NCBI GenBank assembly: GCA_944372665.1
Contig: CALVZV010000002.1
Location: 17,297 to 81,296, forward strand
Length of the DNA stretch: 64,000 nt
Reading direction: 5' to 3'
Origin: an uncultured Clostridia bacterium
GTDB taxonomy: Bacteria; Bacillota; Clostridia; Christensenellales; DTU072
Shown: one piece after another, positions 11,601-18,421 of the stretch
Numbering within the stretch: position 1 is the first letter of the stretch
How the letters are laid out: each line of letters begins with the position of its first letter
Program-made: the position numbers and the translations under genes
Notes under the pieces: model-generated
Databases searched by the model: none
What the model saw: only the letters and a program-made list of their open reading frames with translations
What the model was told of the DNA's origin: nothing

Positions 11601-14600
11601 CAGCACGGACAACTCCATCCTGGGCGACGACGAGAATTATCTGGCGTTCACGTGTTCGGATTCCGGCGACTATGTCTACGGAGATATAGGCTCGTATTGC
11701 ATAGTGATACGCCCGCTGTTCCAGCAAAAGAACGTATTGGAACTGATTCCATCCGTGGCAATGCAGGAACCCGGCAACTATATCGACGGAGAGGGCGACC
11801 AAAGCCCGAGAATAGAGGGTACGGCATATCCTTCGGCGTCGTTTAACGCCGGTACGATGCAGACCGCGCTGCCCAACACGTTCGACGATTACATTTTCGA
11901 CGGCTGGTGGGTATCCGCGGACGGCGAACGCGTCATGCTGGAAAAAACGGGAACATGGCTGTCGATACAGGTGGACGGTTCCGAAAGAGAATTGCAATAC
12001 AAATATAATCCGGACGACGACTCGCTGAACGTGATAATGAACGATTCGTACACCATTTACCCGAGATATACGCGTAAATATACGATGAACATAGCCGTCA
12101 GCAGCCTTTCGGGGACTGCGGCGAGTCTGATTGAGGCGCTGCCCAAAATGCAGATAGCGTTTATCGAGGGCGAGAAAGAAACCGAAATTACGGATTTCGA
12201 CGGTAAACAGCTACTAAATTACACGATGCCCGTCGGTTCCAAACTTGTGATCACGCTGCCGCTGGGCAAGGATAAGGACAAGGACGACTGGACGGACGAA
12301 CGCGGCAGAATTGACTTGTTTAACCCAATATACGACCGCGTCGCCGGTATCAGCATTTTGGACAACAACGGAAACGAACTGTTCGGCCAAAACTCGGATT
12401 ACGACGATGCTGCCGACAGCGAATTTGCATCCGATTATTTCAGCCAACGCCTTTCCGCTACAGCCTTGAGCAGCGATGATTTTGCAGATTATATTAATAA
12501 GATCAATGCAATCAAGCTTGTAATAACTGCCAATACGTCCAAGCGCATCAATATTAATTTCCTCAGCTACGGCGAACTGATCATTCACAACCTGTATTGC
12601 AGTAAAACCGGTTCGGGTATAAAACTTCCCGCGGATTTTGCCATAGCTCTGGGTGCCGACGAAGCGGCGGCGAGCGACTACTGGATTTACGACGGCGACG
12701 AAATGGACAGCGACGGCAAGGTTAACGGTGAAATCAGTATAATCAATATACCGATTTCACCCGATATCCAATACGACAAACAGTCCTCCAGCGATTTCTG
12801 GGTCAGGATCAAACAAAGCGAAGACGTTAAGCTGACGCTGGACACCTCGTCCTATATATCAAAACTCAATTTCAATCTTAACGGCAATGATACCGCGACG
12901 GAGTATTTCGTGAAAATCCAGCACGTGTTTTTCTATGACGATCCGGATTCTTACAATAATACTTACAGCGGTTATTTGTACGAGAGGAATCCGGAAACGG
13001 GCGTGACTGGGTTCAATAAATATGATGCAATACCGTACTCCGAAGGCGTCATCAAAGAAGGTTATCCGTTTAAGGGCGGCATCGGTACTAAAGGTGACCC
13101 GTTCCTGATCTCGACCGCGTTCCAGATGGACAGCCTTAACAGCATTCATCGCGGTATGGAGGGCAACCTGTCGCAGGTGTACTTTATGCTGAACAACGAT
13201 ATCGATCTGTCGAGCGACTTCAGCGGTTTGATAGGAGCAGATTTCAAGGTCGGGGAGCAGACTTATTCCAACGGATTTATCGGGCATCTCGACGGCAACG
13301 GGAAAACTTTGAAAAACGTCAGAGTTACTTACGGAGCAAACTACGTCGGCATTTTCAGCAAGCTGGGCGAAGGAAGCAGCGTTACCAATCTGACAATCAA
13401 CGGAATTGTGACGGGAGCGTCTTATGTCGGGATGCTGGCGGGTGAACTGTACGGAGGCACAATAAACCAAGTACGGGTTACCGCGCTTCCCAATACAAAC
13501 GTGTCGACCGTACAGGGCGAAAACTACGTCGGCGGCATCGTGGGATATATGCGCGGAACCACCAGCATCAACGCTGTGGTCGAGGACTGCTCTGTCAGCA
13601 ATGCCATGGTGGTATCCATCAGAGGAGGAACATTGGATGACAAATCCAATTCGTATACCGGCGGCGCAGGCGGCATTGCAGGAGCGGTCGCCGCAAACGC
13701 GTATATTTCCGGCAGCGTTAACGAGGCGGCAGACGGCAGAGTTACCGGTACTTCCGAGGTCACGAACGTTACGGTTCTTTCGCCCTTGCTGTCAGGGCAG
13801 GTCGCTGGTTCCCTGGAAGATTATGAACAGGAGCAATCGACCGATTATAACAAAGGAATCAGCGGAGTTATTGCTTACAGCGTCAATTACGACTTCACCG
13901 ATAATTTGTTGGGAGTGGGCGGGATAGTCGGCTCGGTGGGCCAAAACAGATACGTTGAAAACGTATATTACGTCGTAAATTCCGACACGAAGATCTATTC
14001 CATTCAGGCGTCGGGAACTTACTCCGGTTACAAGGCGCCCGATAAAGGTTCCGTTTATAAGCTCGGCATCGGTATTATTACGGCAAGAAACATCGGCAAG
14101 ATATCTTCCGCTCACGTAATAACCGCAAACGATACTCCGCGTACCGTTACGCTTACGGGCGCGTTTATCGGAGGGATAGCGGGCGTGAACTTCGGAATAA
14201 TCGAGGCGTCGAGCGTGACCAACGTCAAACTGTACAGCGACCGTTCCGTAGGTTTGATGACGTCGGTAGGAGGTATTGCCGGAGTTAACTGGGAAACAGG
14301 GAAAATCGTTAATTCGTATTTCGAATTGTCCTCGTCCGAACTCGTCACGGGCGTCAGAGAGCGGTCGGCAATAGAGCTTACCACCGGCGGCAACACCATC
14401 TACGACCCCATAGCCAACTATTCCGGCAGCGTCGGTCTCAACGGCGGACTGAACAATATTTATGAAGTGATCACCGCAGCCGACTCTGCCAACGTATATA
14501 TCGGTCTGGCGGCGGGGTACAACAGCGGTTCGATAACCTCCGATAAAAATGTGAGCTATTCGGGCAATCTGTTGCTTAACCGCAGATCGAGTGACACCGC

Positions 14601-15156
14601 TACGGGTCAGACTTACGTGGGAGGTCTGGTAGGTTACAACTATTTTTCGGGTACATGGTCGGGCATCGATTCGGTAACCACGGATATAACGGTATTCCAT
14701 TATATATATGTCGACGCCGGTACGCGCGACGCGATTGAACCGCCGCAGAAGCTTTACGTCGGCAGAATGTTCGGCGGCGGAACAAGATTCACAGGCGAAG
14801 GCTCGGGTATTGCTCTTAACGGTTCGGTAAACGTAACTTATCTCGGCGCCGGACAGATTTACAACGGCGTCAGCAACGACCACATATTCAGCGGTCACGA
14901 GTACGGTTCCGGAGCGCAGGAGGGCGCCGCCAGGGTCTACTGTTCGGAAGGTACGGGCTTGGTTCAGGTGAATCAATTGATGTCCTCTTCCCCCAACGGC
15001 GAATTTGGGATAAATAGAATAAAAGGTGACGGCAAATGGATAACCGATTTTATCACGGTACAAGGCGGCGGCTGGGGCGGAAACGAATGGATAACCTCCG
15101 CAACCAACTATAACGGCTACGTGAGATATATAGCCGTTTCAAAGGTAAATTTTTGA
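2635..15156 (+). CDS. Giant (4173-aa) membrane-anchored surface protein with InlB-type repeats and GLUG-type tail
   Basis: The N terminus has a basic segment and a long hydrophobic helix (about residues 15-40), a signal anchor. A bacterial Ig-like domain follows (about 58-135), then a very long array of divergent InlB B-type/Listeria-Bacteroides repeats, recognisable by recurring GYYISSVxVNG-like strands and GYxFxGW motifs (for example YKFTGWDT). Near residue 3480 the character changes: a GTKGDPFLIS entry motif, a YFMLNNDIDLS segment and an FIGHLDGNGKTL turn lead into GLUG-type beta-solenoid repeats (VGIFSKLGEGSSVTN) to the end. No LPXTG signal, C-terminal transmembrane segment or catalytic domain was seen. 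VAAC in the anchor resembles a lipobox, but the helix continues past the Cys, so a membrane anchor is preferred. Probable role: adhesin or matrix protein outside the cell; the ligand is unknown. It is monocistronic, with its own promoter and terminator. Confidence 0.85.
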   Translation: MARYRIPGKHYTKRSILGITLLVVAVAALVAACVAAAVLPTMVEGHEGSDLAAGTYVRPTVQAIVVENEGRISINADLTQVFATVQYSDGTSEQVALSEMIVEGLDLSQVQKLDNVILDYGGFKQTVSYEVVPTTLTVTYLASYGGRIEGDSEQSVVAGGDATTVNAVPAEGYKFLRWSDGYPYASRRDKEISRTMTITAVFTKQTFTVIFYYPDGTTAREETVFYGSQPTNVPRADESNMQLYGYKFTGWDTNYTNVTEDLNIRPIMVKDAVDLEVEFTSDGSGPLGYIEDLEPYYPKGQQSVLRVRANDSRIFTGWEILNFDGEWVEVAPEGVSQQIELADGSFVMFTSARTGTSEEYTLSFTLPSDSYSTTAGIIYSMKMRADFVYKESVISFASNGAPVSNLPSVILQYGDPIGGVFDVEDLSVIALGGFTFGGWYYETEPDGTPVVLTNDAIIERDVTLTAHWIRNVYTVVFKLDGVENFNDFTTLPGYDAEAGGIVLTAEYQTAVAGALTGEFPAVTPEKTDYVFDGWFVSDMGEATSVAVTREYTVSGNVDVIPVFSVITKDFSVSLKGAGAVYVISDAGMATSPVQGVVKVPVNEDFRYAVVPSAGYIVTSVRLNGEVVAEGDVQLSDNRYVGTIEVNTIVTASQLKLEVDFELVSYSVNVANGSTGLAGTVEYYVSGTSGDGSWTTNASSAFTVSVPSGGSLVMRITAPEGNFVSSLSVNALAEALPADAETYTFTVADVIANTSVEIGYRGLYYTVTLPESVENAAIEGPTETSFQKGTDPGNYIVTADTGYYISAIRVNGTVLDPYVYFSSQISGGCHIVGFRVNDEEVSEYFGSGDYRITRVEFYIDSISRNTEIEIETAQLYYRINTSYYGGEGSVTESFVVGYGDIAEVVAKTDNTYSVASVEVNGEVENYPPRLNSVTYTTPEVKRDYYIVFSFIRALQTVTFTTNDTDMKLSYNGSDVFVGAMTSVADIPRGSSPVFVVTAPEDATLDSITVYTAAGTSYPEVIGYGVTSHTMTFDAIESDYTVEIAFSEVSYYVTAVVEDGNNSAVTLFGSTVMGDELLQETAPYRAAYNGSATININIVATRTLTIDDVSVVNVSGGDYYYVASSTGISGADYGAYTLENVSGGVITVSVYGIRSDVRVFLNFRDNNASDGTVKFGSMGSGALSASGGGAELTSGSALAVGTEIRFEAEAYAGAVLEGYLVNGQFTQASETLDYTVGEGLNSVYALFGEVRRYINVNLSSGSGTVNSDAVYVSDGEGFSVRFIPAAGYSLGSFYVSYGSTSRRDPGTTEIETYPGGVVQWNFPAGTVYDGDVTVHAAFTTNNYTLSISYSSGGTVGGSEQGSNYVYSSAVSMNIEANPGYYISSVTVGGLSYAPSQLSGAQLDSSTNCFVSGTLNFKITGDTLVRIEFSPNAYTLIISDTLGGVTYVMTDAENGSGYENTDSVTFGAEENLRLRLNAEEGYHIAEIIVNGVSIWDWQISGVDENEMTEIYYDLGRRSSSLSVRVVYEINKYYIDVNGFNSSPNFASRDTDPSTYGTVSVTGYVSDADGIYTGISHGSDIRVVVTPRSTRGYYVESVVIYYVEPGGKEGIITLSREQMPVTGGAYLIENVSFDITSLSVEFKRYQYSFDISESDININLEYQPSGLYAFNGAVTVTFYNPYDRNAEVIIENGMYEYGLNYTLTADPGAGYERTGLIINGEDRMSSVRNNAVSGAVTSNVVAKAAFEIKRHTVAFALQTTGGAMGSIMLEGDMDDGSVFVWAPEYALSGVYVLNSGIIWAEYDGKETALTVTYGTSLRFIATPDFDSSGSIIESFSIFTDSALQRVTVEDATLAKSETHAIAGETYAVASFAVKSYYFTVISAEGGNPSVSSATVKWGENFKFGYELYTGYEVDGYHEDDVFIVSVDGTVLPTNELNAIRAELFAEGEKRTYTFENVRADYVITISPARRKYSATFTGGYAQRHSDTVFAVAELSISGGRSFSSLDLGTGLPPEAWKPSGGIGADYDGMRFNDRVTVKLTPAEGYNLVAATVIMGEAVYTVEDFVYGNGYYTLTIDAVKANFEVNVKYELRTYEVAFASASGGTVDGIEFVEGGGNWVSGEKIGHHSVIRIGFTAYTGYYLSSLAINGISYTIGYNKGAYQYNVIPTKTNDGIYVYTATFTVNDAFVNAMPVISIEAGFSPQAFALSLVINRKEFANGSGDASIRVSSEYGSVEYNTKGGTPILHSFTTGYEIKSLTLYNNANWSVDVSGASRIGTLTGVAYGAMTGKNQYEKRPDADYNNLDLTMYLDISLDFGGKALFSYLDIHDPDLSTLYMVYETELSKYSVNFVDNSLAYMVADGTEYKFTSEGSANGSYFVNGVSVATYSISFSDDSTSLTGHTHGSLATFNVQLSDAVNYVFEGFQEYRNGTWSYVRNGINGITVAANGLEMRYTMTSTRTFRAVFYHIYTVTVEIMPNYKYISGNFSSANPDSMVYQIYASITALANYDAQGNPDRILPDIAANKDGVITETLENGGARGGAAVFRIRSGAVFTPFGADTVSSVNRANIAFYTTRLFNTLPIQTLNVVSDTTLYAGDPSMAVYLSFLSETYGASNSNAGGSLNVSLSSNSYRVSAGSAVTIAITPNSGYRIESVGYLLDTGTPDSNGNRRFTTTYKTFTPGTGEENFALSAAEANGVVRLNVTVTENMIIKIRYVKQVTVVRTVALFENKTVKPGFATASVFEDNTWVDNTRVFDYGTQVNFKVVEGLANAANVNVGYDTRYRFMGYMINGVMQYNDLTRGYPGSAESSFVLDDLGGKLNGATITNVSTSGGTEFRLEVVAVYQPVYTIVAENIYRYQDDSGEWRYEPAGEIVATTTLYNSERPQYYSSSTRVESYLGGDPTKQTIQVMEQLNGITGAAYNTWSDNTITLEWSGTGKEEGFELVGWQYWYYRGEQYGGWNWGLIPDATGSTYNAAKNNYTFPVSALYDESYLRMVSTDNSILGDDENYLAFTCSDSGDYVYGDIGSYCIVIRPLFQQKNVLELIPSVAMQEPGNYIDGEGDQSPRIEGTAYPSASFNAGTMQTALPNTFDDYIFDGWWVSADGERVMLEKTGTWLSIQVDGSERELQYKYNPDDDSLNVIMNDSYTIYPRYTRKYTMNIAVSSLSGTAASLIEALPKMQIAFIEGEKETEITDFDGKQLLNYTMPVGSKLVITLPLGKDKDKDDWTDERGRIDLFNPIYDRVAGISILDNNGNELFGQNSDYDDAADSEFASDYFSQRLSATALSSDDFADYINKINAIKLVITANTSKRININFLSYGELIIHNLYCSKTGSGIKLPADFAIALGADEAAASDYWIYDGDEMDSDGKVNGEISIINIPISPDIQYDKQSSSDFWVRIKQSEDVKLTLDTSSYISKLNFNLNGNDTATEYFVKIQHVFFYDDPDSYNNTYSGYLYERNPETGVTGFNKYDAIPYSEGVIKEGYPFKGGIGTKGDPFLISTAFQMDSLNSIHRGMEGNLSQVYFMLNNDIDLSSDFSGLIGADFKVGEQTYSNGFIGHLDGNGKTLKNVRVTYGANYVGIFSKLGEGSSVTNLTINGIVTGASYVGMLAGELYGGTINQVRVTALPNTNVSTVQGENYVGGIVGYMRGTTSINAVVEDCSVSNAMVVSIRGGTLDDKSNSYTGGAGGIAGAVAANAYISGSVNEAADGRVTGTSEVTNVTVLSPLLSGQVAGSLEDYEQEQSTDYNKGISGVIAYSVNYDFTDNLLGVGGIVGSVGQNRYVENVYYVVNSDTKIYSIQASGTYSGYKAPDKGSVYKLGIGIITARNIGKISSAHVITANDTPRTVTLTGAFIGGIAGVNFGIIEASSVTNVKLYSDRSVGLMTSVGGIAGVNWETGKIVNSYFELSSSELVTGVRERSAIELTTGGNTIYDPIANYSGSVGLNGGLNNIYEVITAADSANVYIGLAAGYNSGSITSDKNVSYSGNLLLNRRSSDTATGQTYVGGLVGYNYFSGTWSGIDSVTTDITVFHYIYVDAGTRDAIEPPQKLYVGRMFGGGTRFTGEGSGIALNGSVNVTYLGAGQIYNGVSNDHIFSGHEYGSGAQEGAARVYCSEGTGLVQVNQLMSSSPNGEFGINRIKGDGKWITDFITVQGGGWGGNEWITSATNYNGYVRYIAVSKVNF
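3037..12080 (+). repeat. Array of divergent InlB-type repeat modules within the giant gene
   Basis: Modules of roughly 70-110 residues recur through this stretch. The clearest shared strand is Gly-Tyr-(Tyr/His/Asn)-(Ile/Leu)-x-Ser/Ala-(Val/Ile)-x-Val/Ile-Asn-Gly, seen for example as GYYISAIRVNG, GYHIAEIIVNG and GYYLSSLAING. The DNA copies have diverged enough that the array is visible in protein rather than in nucleotide sequence. Boundaries are approximate. Confidence 0.7.
13080..15156 (+). other. GLUG-type beta-solenoid C-terminal region of the giant protein
   Basis: The last 690 residues or so carry repeated Val-Gly-Gly-(Ile/Leu)-(Val/Ala)-Gly motifs (YVGGIVGYM, VGGIVGSVG, IGGIAGVN, YVGGLVGYN) spaced 25-60 residues apart, preceded by the entry block found before GLUG arrays in other surface proteins. 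GLUG repeats are known from bacterial surface and peptidase proteins; their precise role is not established. Confidence 0.7.
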
Positions 15157-15173
15157 CCTTCGGCTTCAGCCAC

Positions 15174-15201
15174 AACGGGGCGGAATATTCCGCCCCGTTT
15201 T
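15174..15201. terminator. Bidirectional terminator between convergent genes
   Basis: A perfect 26-base palindrome (arms 15174-15186 and 15187-15199, each beginning or ending AACGGGGCGG/CCGCCCCGTT) has T runs on either strand. It lies between the stop of the giant gene and the stop of the converging gene at 15222, so it can serve both. Confidence 0.85.
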
Positions 15202-15221
15202 AACATAGCCGCGCATTCGGT

Positions 15222-15617
15222 TTATCTGTTTTGAAACGGCAATAACGCCAAAAAAGCCGTAAAACGTGTTTCGCGGCGGATAAGTTCGGTCAAATCCGCG
15301 CCGTTGCCGGTCAGCGTATCTGCGGCGATGAATAATTCTATTTCCAGCTCCGTCAGTCTGTTAAGCCCGCCTGCGCCGGAAAAGGTCTTGTTGGTCGGTA
15401 CGGTTTTAAACCCTTCCATAGTCCGCAGTTCCGAAAGAGAAACACTTTTAAGGCTTTTCAGATAAACAATGGTGTTGCGCCCCGACGCAGCCATTTTGTC
15501 GAGTATGGCAAGCTGTTCCTCCGCAATCGTGCGCGCCTCGGTAAACTCGGGATTTTTGGCGCCGCGCAGGCGCTCGTTGTATGCGCGGGCAAGTCTTTCC
15601 ATGTATGCGTCGTCCAT
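15222..15617 (-). CDS. Hypothetical protein, 131 aa
   Basis: I do not recognise this family. The protein is soluble, helical and charged, with no signal peptide, membrane segment or conserved metal motif. It is divergent from birA and shares the 112-base control region with it; the BirA operator half-sites therefore also face this promoter. The ribosome binding site is weak (GAAAGAA about 12 bases before the ATG). Codon use resembles the neighbouring high-GC genes, which supports a real gene. Confidence 0.6.
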   Translation of the reverse strand: MDDAYMERLARAYNERLRGAKNPEFTEARTIAEEQLAILDKMAASGRNTIVYLKSLKSVSLSELRTMEGFKTVPTNKTFSGAGGLNRLTELEIELFIAADTLTGNGADLTELIRRETRFTAFLALLPFQNR

Positions 15618-15670
15618 AGTTTAAATATATTCTTTCAAACCGGCGGTATGACAAAAAAGGGAGCGCATTC

Positions 15671-15700
15671 GTCAACCTTTTTTGCCGTTAAGGTTGACAA
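15671..15700. promoter_or_regulatory. Probable BirA operator
   Basis: GTCAACC (15671-15677) and GGTTGAC (15692-15698) form a perfect inverted repeat with a 14-base spacer. With flanking bases the right half is GGTTGACAA, close to the known Gram-positive BirA operator (TTGTTAAC-N14/15-GTTAACAA type). It overlaps the -35 box of the birA promoter, and the birA product has an N-terminal helix-turn-helix, so autorepression of birA-bioY by holo-BirA is expected. Confidence 0.75.
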
Positions 15701-15723
15701 AGTGCTTTTGACGCGAATATAAT
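15694..15723 (+). promoter_or_regulatory. birA-bioY promoter
   Basis: TTGACA (15694-15699), an 18-bp spacer and TATAAT (15718-15723). The -10 ends only 6 bases before the birA ATG, so the transcript has almost no leader. The -35 lies inside the right half of the BirA operator. Confidence 0.7.
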
Positions 15724-15729
15724 TAAAGC

Positions 15730-16689
15730 ATGAAGCTCAAAGACCTGATTTTGAATACATTGGAGGAGCGCTTCGGCGAATACGTTTCGGGAGCAGAACT
15801 TGCCAAAGCCGCCGGCGTAAGCCGCAACGCGGTTTGGAAAGCCGTAAACGCTCTCAGCTGCGCGGACGTAAAAATAGAGAGGGCGCGCGGAGGATACAGG
15901 CTTGTCAGGGCTTCGCTGACGGAATACGGCATCCGCAGACATTTAAAAGACGATGCCCCAGAGTGGATAAGGGTGCTGGACGCGGTCGATTCGACCAACA
16001 CGTATATGAAAGAACGCGCGGCGGAAGGCATACCCGATTTTTCGTTGGTAGCTTCTTCGTCACAGAGCGCCGGACGCGGCAGACGCAACGGGTTATTTTA
16101 TTCGCCCAAGGATTCTGGAGTATATTTCAGCATACTGATACGCAACGTGGATTTCGAAAGAGGGCGCTTTCTGACCGCCATGGCGGCAGTTGCTTCGGCG
16201 GCAGGCATCGAGGAAATTTTCGGCATAAAAGCTTCGATAAAGTGGGTGAACGACATTTACGCGGACGGCAAAAAATGCGTCGGTATTCTCACCGAAGCAG
16301 TAACGGACATGGAGCTTAATTTGATCGACTACGCGGTGGTGGGCATAGGAATCAACGTTTCGGAGCCCGAAGGCGGTTTTCCGTCCGAGATAAAAAATAT
16401 CGCGGGCGCTTGCGCAAAAGGAGAGGTCCCCGAGGATGCTTTCAACAGGATAGTCGCCGCGGTTTACGCAAATTTAAAAAAACTGTATTTCGCATTTGAC
16501 AAAGAACGTCTGAATTCCGAATATGTGCGCCGTTCCATGCTGGACGGCAGAAAAGTATACGTCGTAAATACCGATCAAACGGAATATCCCGCTACGGTCA
16601 AGCGCATTGACGAGGATTTCAGGTTGGTGGTCGAAACCGCCGCGGGAGAAGTCAGACTGGAATTCGGAGAGGTCAAACTGCGCCTGTGA
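15730..16689 (+). CDS. birA: Bifunctional biotin operon repressor/biotin-protein ligase BirA
   Basis: The 319-residue protein has an N-terminal winged helix (about 1-60, with GVSRNAVWKAVNAL as the recognition region), which marks the regulatory class of biotin ligase. The catalytic domain shows SQSAGRGRRNG (adenylate loop, 112-121), SIKWVND (169-175), KKCVGIL (ligase Lys region, 181-187) and VVGIGINV. It makes biotinyl-AMP, transfers biotin to acceptor lysines and, when loaded, represses transcription. It is first in an operon with bioY (4-base overlap) behind a probable BirA operator. The gene starts directly after its promoter, so translation may rely on a near-leaderless message. Confidence 0.95.
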   Translation: MKLKDLILNTLEERFGEYVSGAELAKAAGVSRNAVWKAVNALSCADVKIERARGGYRLVRASLTEYGIRRHLKDDAPEWIRVLDAVDSTNTYMKERAAEGIPDFSLVASSSQSAGRGRRNGLFYSPKDSGVYFSILIRNVDFERGRFLTAMAAVASAAGIEEIFGIKASIKWVNDIYADGKKCVGILTEAVTDMELNLIDYAVVGIGINVSEPEGGFPSEIKNIAGACAKGEVPEDAFNRIVAAVYANLKKLYFAFDKERLNSEYVRRSMLDGRKVYVVNTDQTEYPATVKRIDEDFRLVVETAAGEVRLEFGEVKLRL

Positions 16690-17237
16690 AAACAAACCGT
16701 ACTAAAAATCTTGTAATGATAGCGCTGTTTGCCGCCTTGGTGGCGGTGGGCGCCTTTATAAAAATCCCGATGCCGCTTGTGCCCATAACGCTTCAGTTTG
16801 CGTTCTGCCTTGCCGCCGGGGAGATGCTGGGCGGCAAAAACGGCGGCACGGCGGTGCTGATATACGTGCTGATGGGACTGATCGGACTGCCCGTATTTAC
16901 CGAGGGTGGCGGCTTTATGTATGTGCTTAAACCGTCGTTCGGGTATCTGATAGGTATGGTTACGGGAACCTATGCCTGTGGTTTTATTTCCGGGCTGAAG
17001 CCCAAAAACTATTGGGTGAAACTGGCGGGGGCGTTGGCGGCGCTGGCTATAGTGGATATTCTCGGCGCGACTTATATGTACTTTATTTATAACTATTATC
17101 TTGACGTCACGCTGCCTGTGTCGGAGCTGATGATTTCCGCGGTGGCGGTGTTTTTGCCCACGGACATTATCTGGTGCGTTCTGGTCAGCCTGTTGGCATA
17201 CAAAACGGAGGATCTGAGGTTAAGGGCAAACCGTTGA
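16686..17237 (+). CDS. bioY: Biotin transporter substrate-binding subunit BioY
   Basis: This 183-residue membrane protein has about six hydrophobic segments and the BioY pattern: an N-terminal IPMPLVPITLQ motif, GGKNGG, a VFTEGGGF loop and a GYLIGM helix. BioY is the S component of an ECF transporter and binds biotin; the energising A, A' and T components are not in the window. The GTG start overlaps the birA stop (GTGA), so the two are translationally coupled. Supplying biotin next to its ligase fits the dependence of the downstream decarboxylase on biotin. Confidence 0.95.
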   Translation: MKTNRTKNLVMIALFAALVAVGAFIKIPMPLVPITLQFAFCLAAGEMLGGKNGGTAVLIYVLMGLIGLPVFTEGGGFMYVLKPSFGYLIGMVTGTYACGFISGLKPKNYWVKLAGALAALAIVDILGATYMYFIYNYYLDVTLPVSELMISAVAVFLPTDIIWCVLVSLLAYKTEDLRLRANR

Positions 17238-17263
17238 CATTCGTTTTGCCTTTACGATATAAT
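17234..17263 (+). promoter_or_regulatory. Promoter of the decarboxylase beta subunit gene
   Basis: TTGACA (17234-17239), an 18-bp spacer and TATAAT (17258-17263). The -35 overlaps the bioY stop codon, so the decarboxylase gene can be read independently of the biotin operon. Confidence 0.65.
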
Positions 17264-17295
17264 TTATTCATAAAGGTATTGGAGGACGCCGCGTT

Positions 17296-18411
17296 TTGGA
17301 ATACTTGTTGGAAGGACTCAACGGCGTAGGCTGGCAGCATATCGTAATGTGGCTTATCGGCGGGATATTGATCTTCCTGGCGATAAAAAAGAAAATGGAG
17401 CCTGCATTGTTGCTGCCCATCGGCTTCGGAGCTATTCTTGTCAACGTGCCCGGAACCAACGTGCTGGGAGAGACCGGCATAGTCGAATGGCTTTTCGAGG
17501 TGGGTATAGAGGCGTCGGAGGCAATGCCCATACTGTTATTCATCGGTATCGGCGCCATGATAGATTTCGGTCCGCTATTGTCCAATCCCAAGTTGTTTTT
17601 ACTTGGCGGCGCGGCTCAGTTCGGCATTTTCATAACCATACTTTTGGCTGCTCTGATGGGCAACGACGTGTTCACTTTGAACGACGCGGCATCCATAGGC
17701 ATAATAGGCGCTGCGGACGGACCTACCGCCATACTTGTGGCACAGACGTTGAAAACCGAATATCTTGCCGCAATTGTCGTCGTGGCATATTCGTATATGG
17801 CTTTGGTGCCTATAATCCAGCCAGTGGTGATCAAGGCGATCACGACCCAAAAAGAGCGCTGCATCCGCATGAAATATTCCAATCAGACCGTTTCCAAGAC
17901 CACCAGGATAATGTTCCCGATTATCGTTACGCTGGTGGCTGGGCTTATAGCTCCCGCTTCGCTGGCGCTGGTGGGCTTTTTGATGTTCGGAAACCTGATA
18001 CGCGAATGCGGCGTGCTGGACAGTCTGTCGGAAACGGCGCAGTCTGCCCTGGCCAATCTCATCACGCTCTTACTCGGTATCACGATAGCCTTCCAGATGC
18101 AGGCAGAAAAATTCATTCAGTGGGAAACGCTGATAATAATGGGGCTGGGGCTTTTCGCATTCGTGTTCGACACCGTCGGCGGCGTCATGTTTGCGAAGTT
18201 TTTAAATCTTTTTTCCAAGAACAAGATCAATCCGATGGTGGGCGCTGCGGGTATTTCGGCGTTCCCGATGGCTTCCAGAGTCGTTCAAAAACTCGGACTG
18301 GAGGCGGATCCCAATAACCATCTACTGATGCACGCGGTCGGGACGAACGTATCCGGGCAGATAGCCTCGGCGATCGTCGGCGGACTGATAATCGGTTTGG
18401 TGGCAGGTTAG
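17296..18411 (+). CDS. Na+-translocating decarboxylase beta subunit (OadB/GcdB/MmdB family)
   Basis: The 371-residue, very hydrophobic protein matches the sodium-pumping subunit of biotin-dependent decarboxylases: FIGIGAMIDFGPLL near the N terminus, GAADGPTAI in the conserved Asp-bearing loop and PMVGAAGISAFPMA near the C terminus. It decarboxylates carboxybiotin and couples this to Na+ export. The substrate (oxaloacetate, methylmalonyl-CoA or glutaconyl-CoA) is set by the alpha subunit, which is not here. The start is TTG at 17296, after GGAGG; the first residues otherwise look normal. The biotin carrier and carboxyltransferase must be encoded elsewhere. Confidence 0.9.
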   Translation: MEYLLEGLNGVGWQHIVMWLIGGILIFLAIKKKMEPALLLPIGFGAILVNVPGTNVLGETGIVEWLFEVGIEASEAMPILLFIGIGAMIDFGPLLSNPKLFLLGGAAQFGIFITILLAALMGNDVFTLNDAASIGIIGAADGPTAILVAQTLKTEYLAAIVVVAYSYMALVPIIQPVVIKAITTQKERCIRMKYSNQTVSKTTRIMFPIIVTLVAGLIAPASLALVGFLMFGNLIRECGVLDSLSETAQSALANLITLLLGITIAFQMQAEKFIQWETLIIMGLGLFAFVFDTVGGVMFAKFLNLFSKNKINPMVGAAGISAFPMASRVVQKLGLEADPNNHLLMHAVGTNVSGQIASAIVGGLIIGLVAG

Positions 18412-18421
18412 GAGGCGGAAT

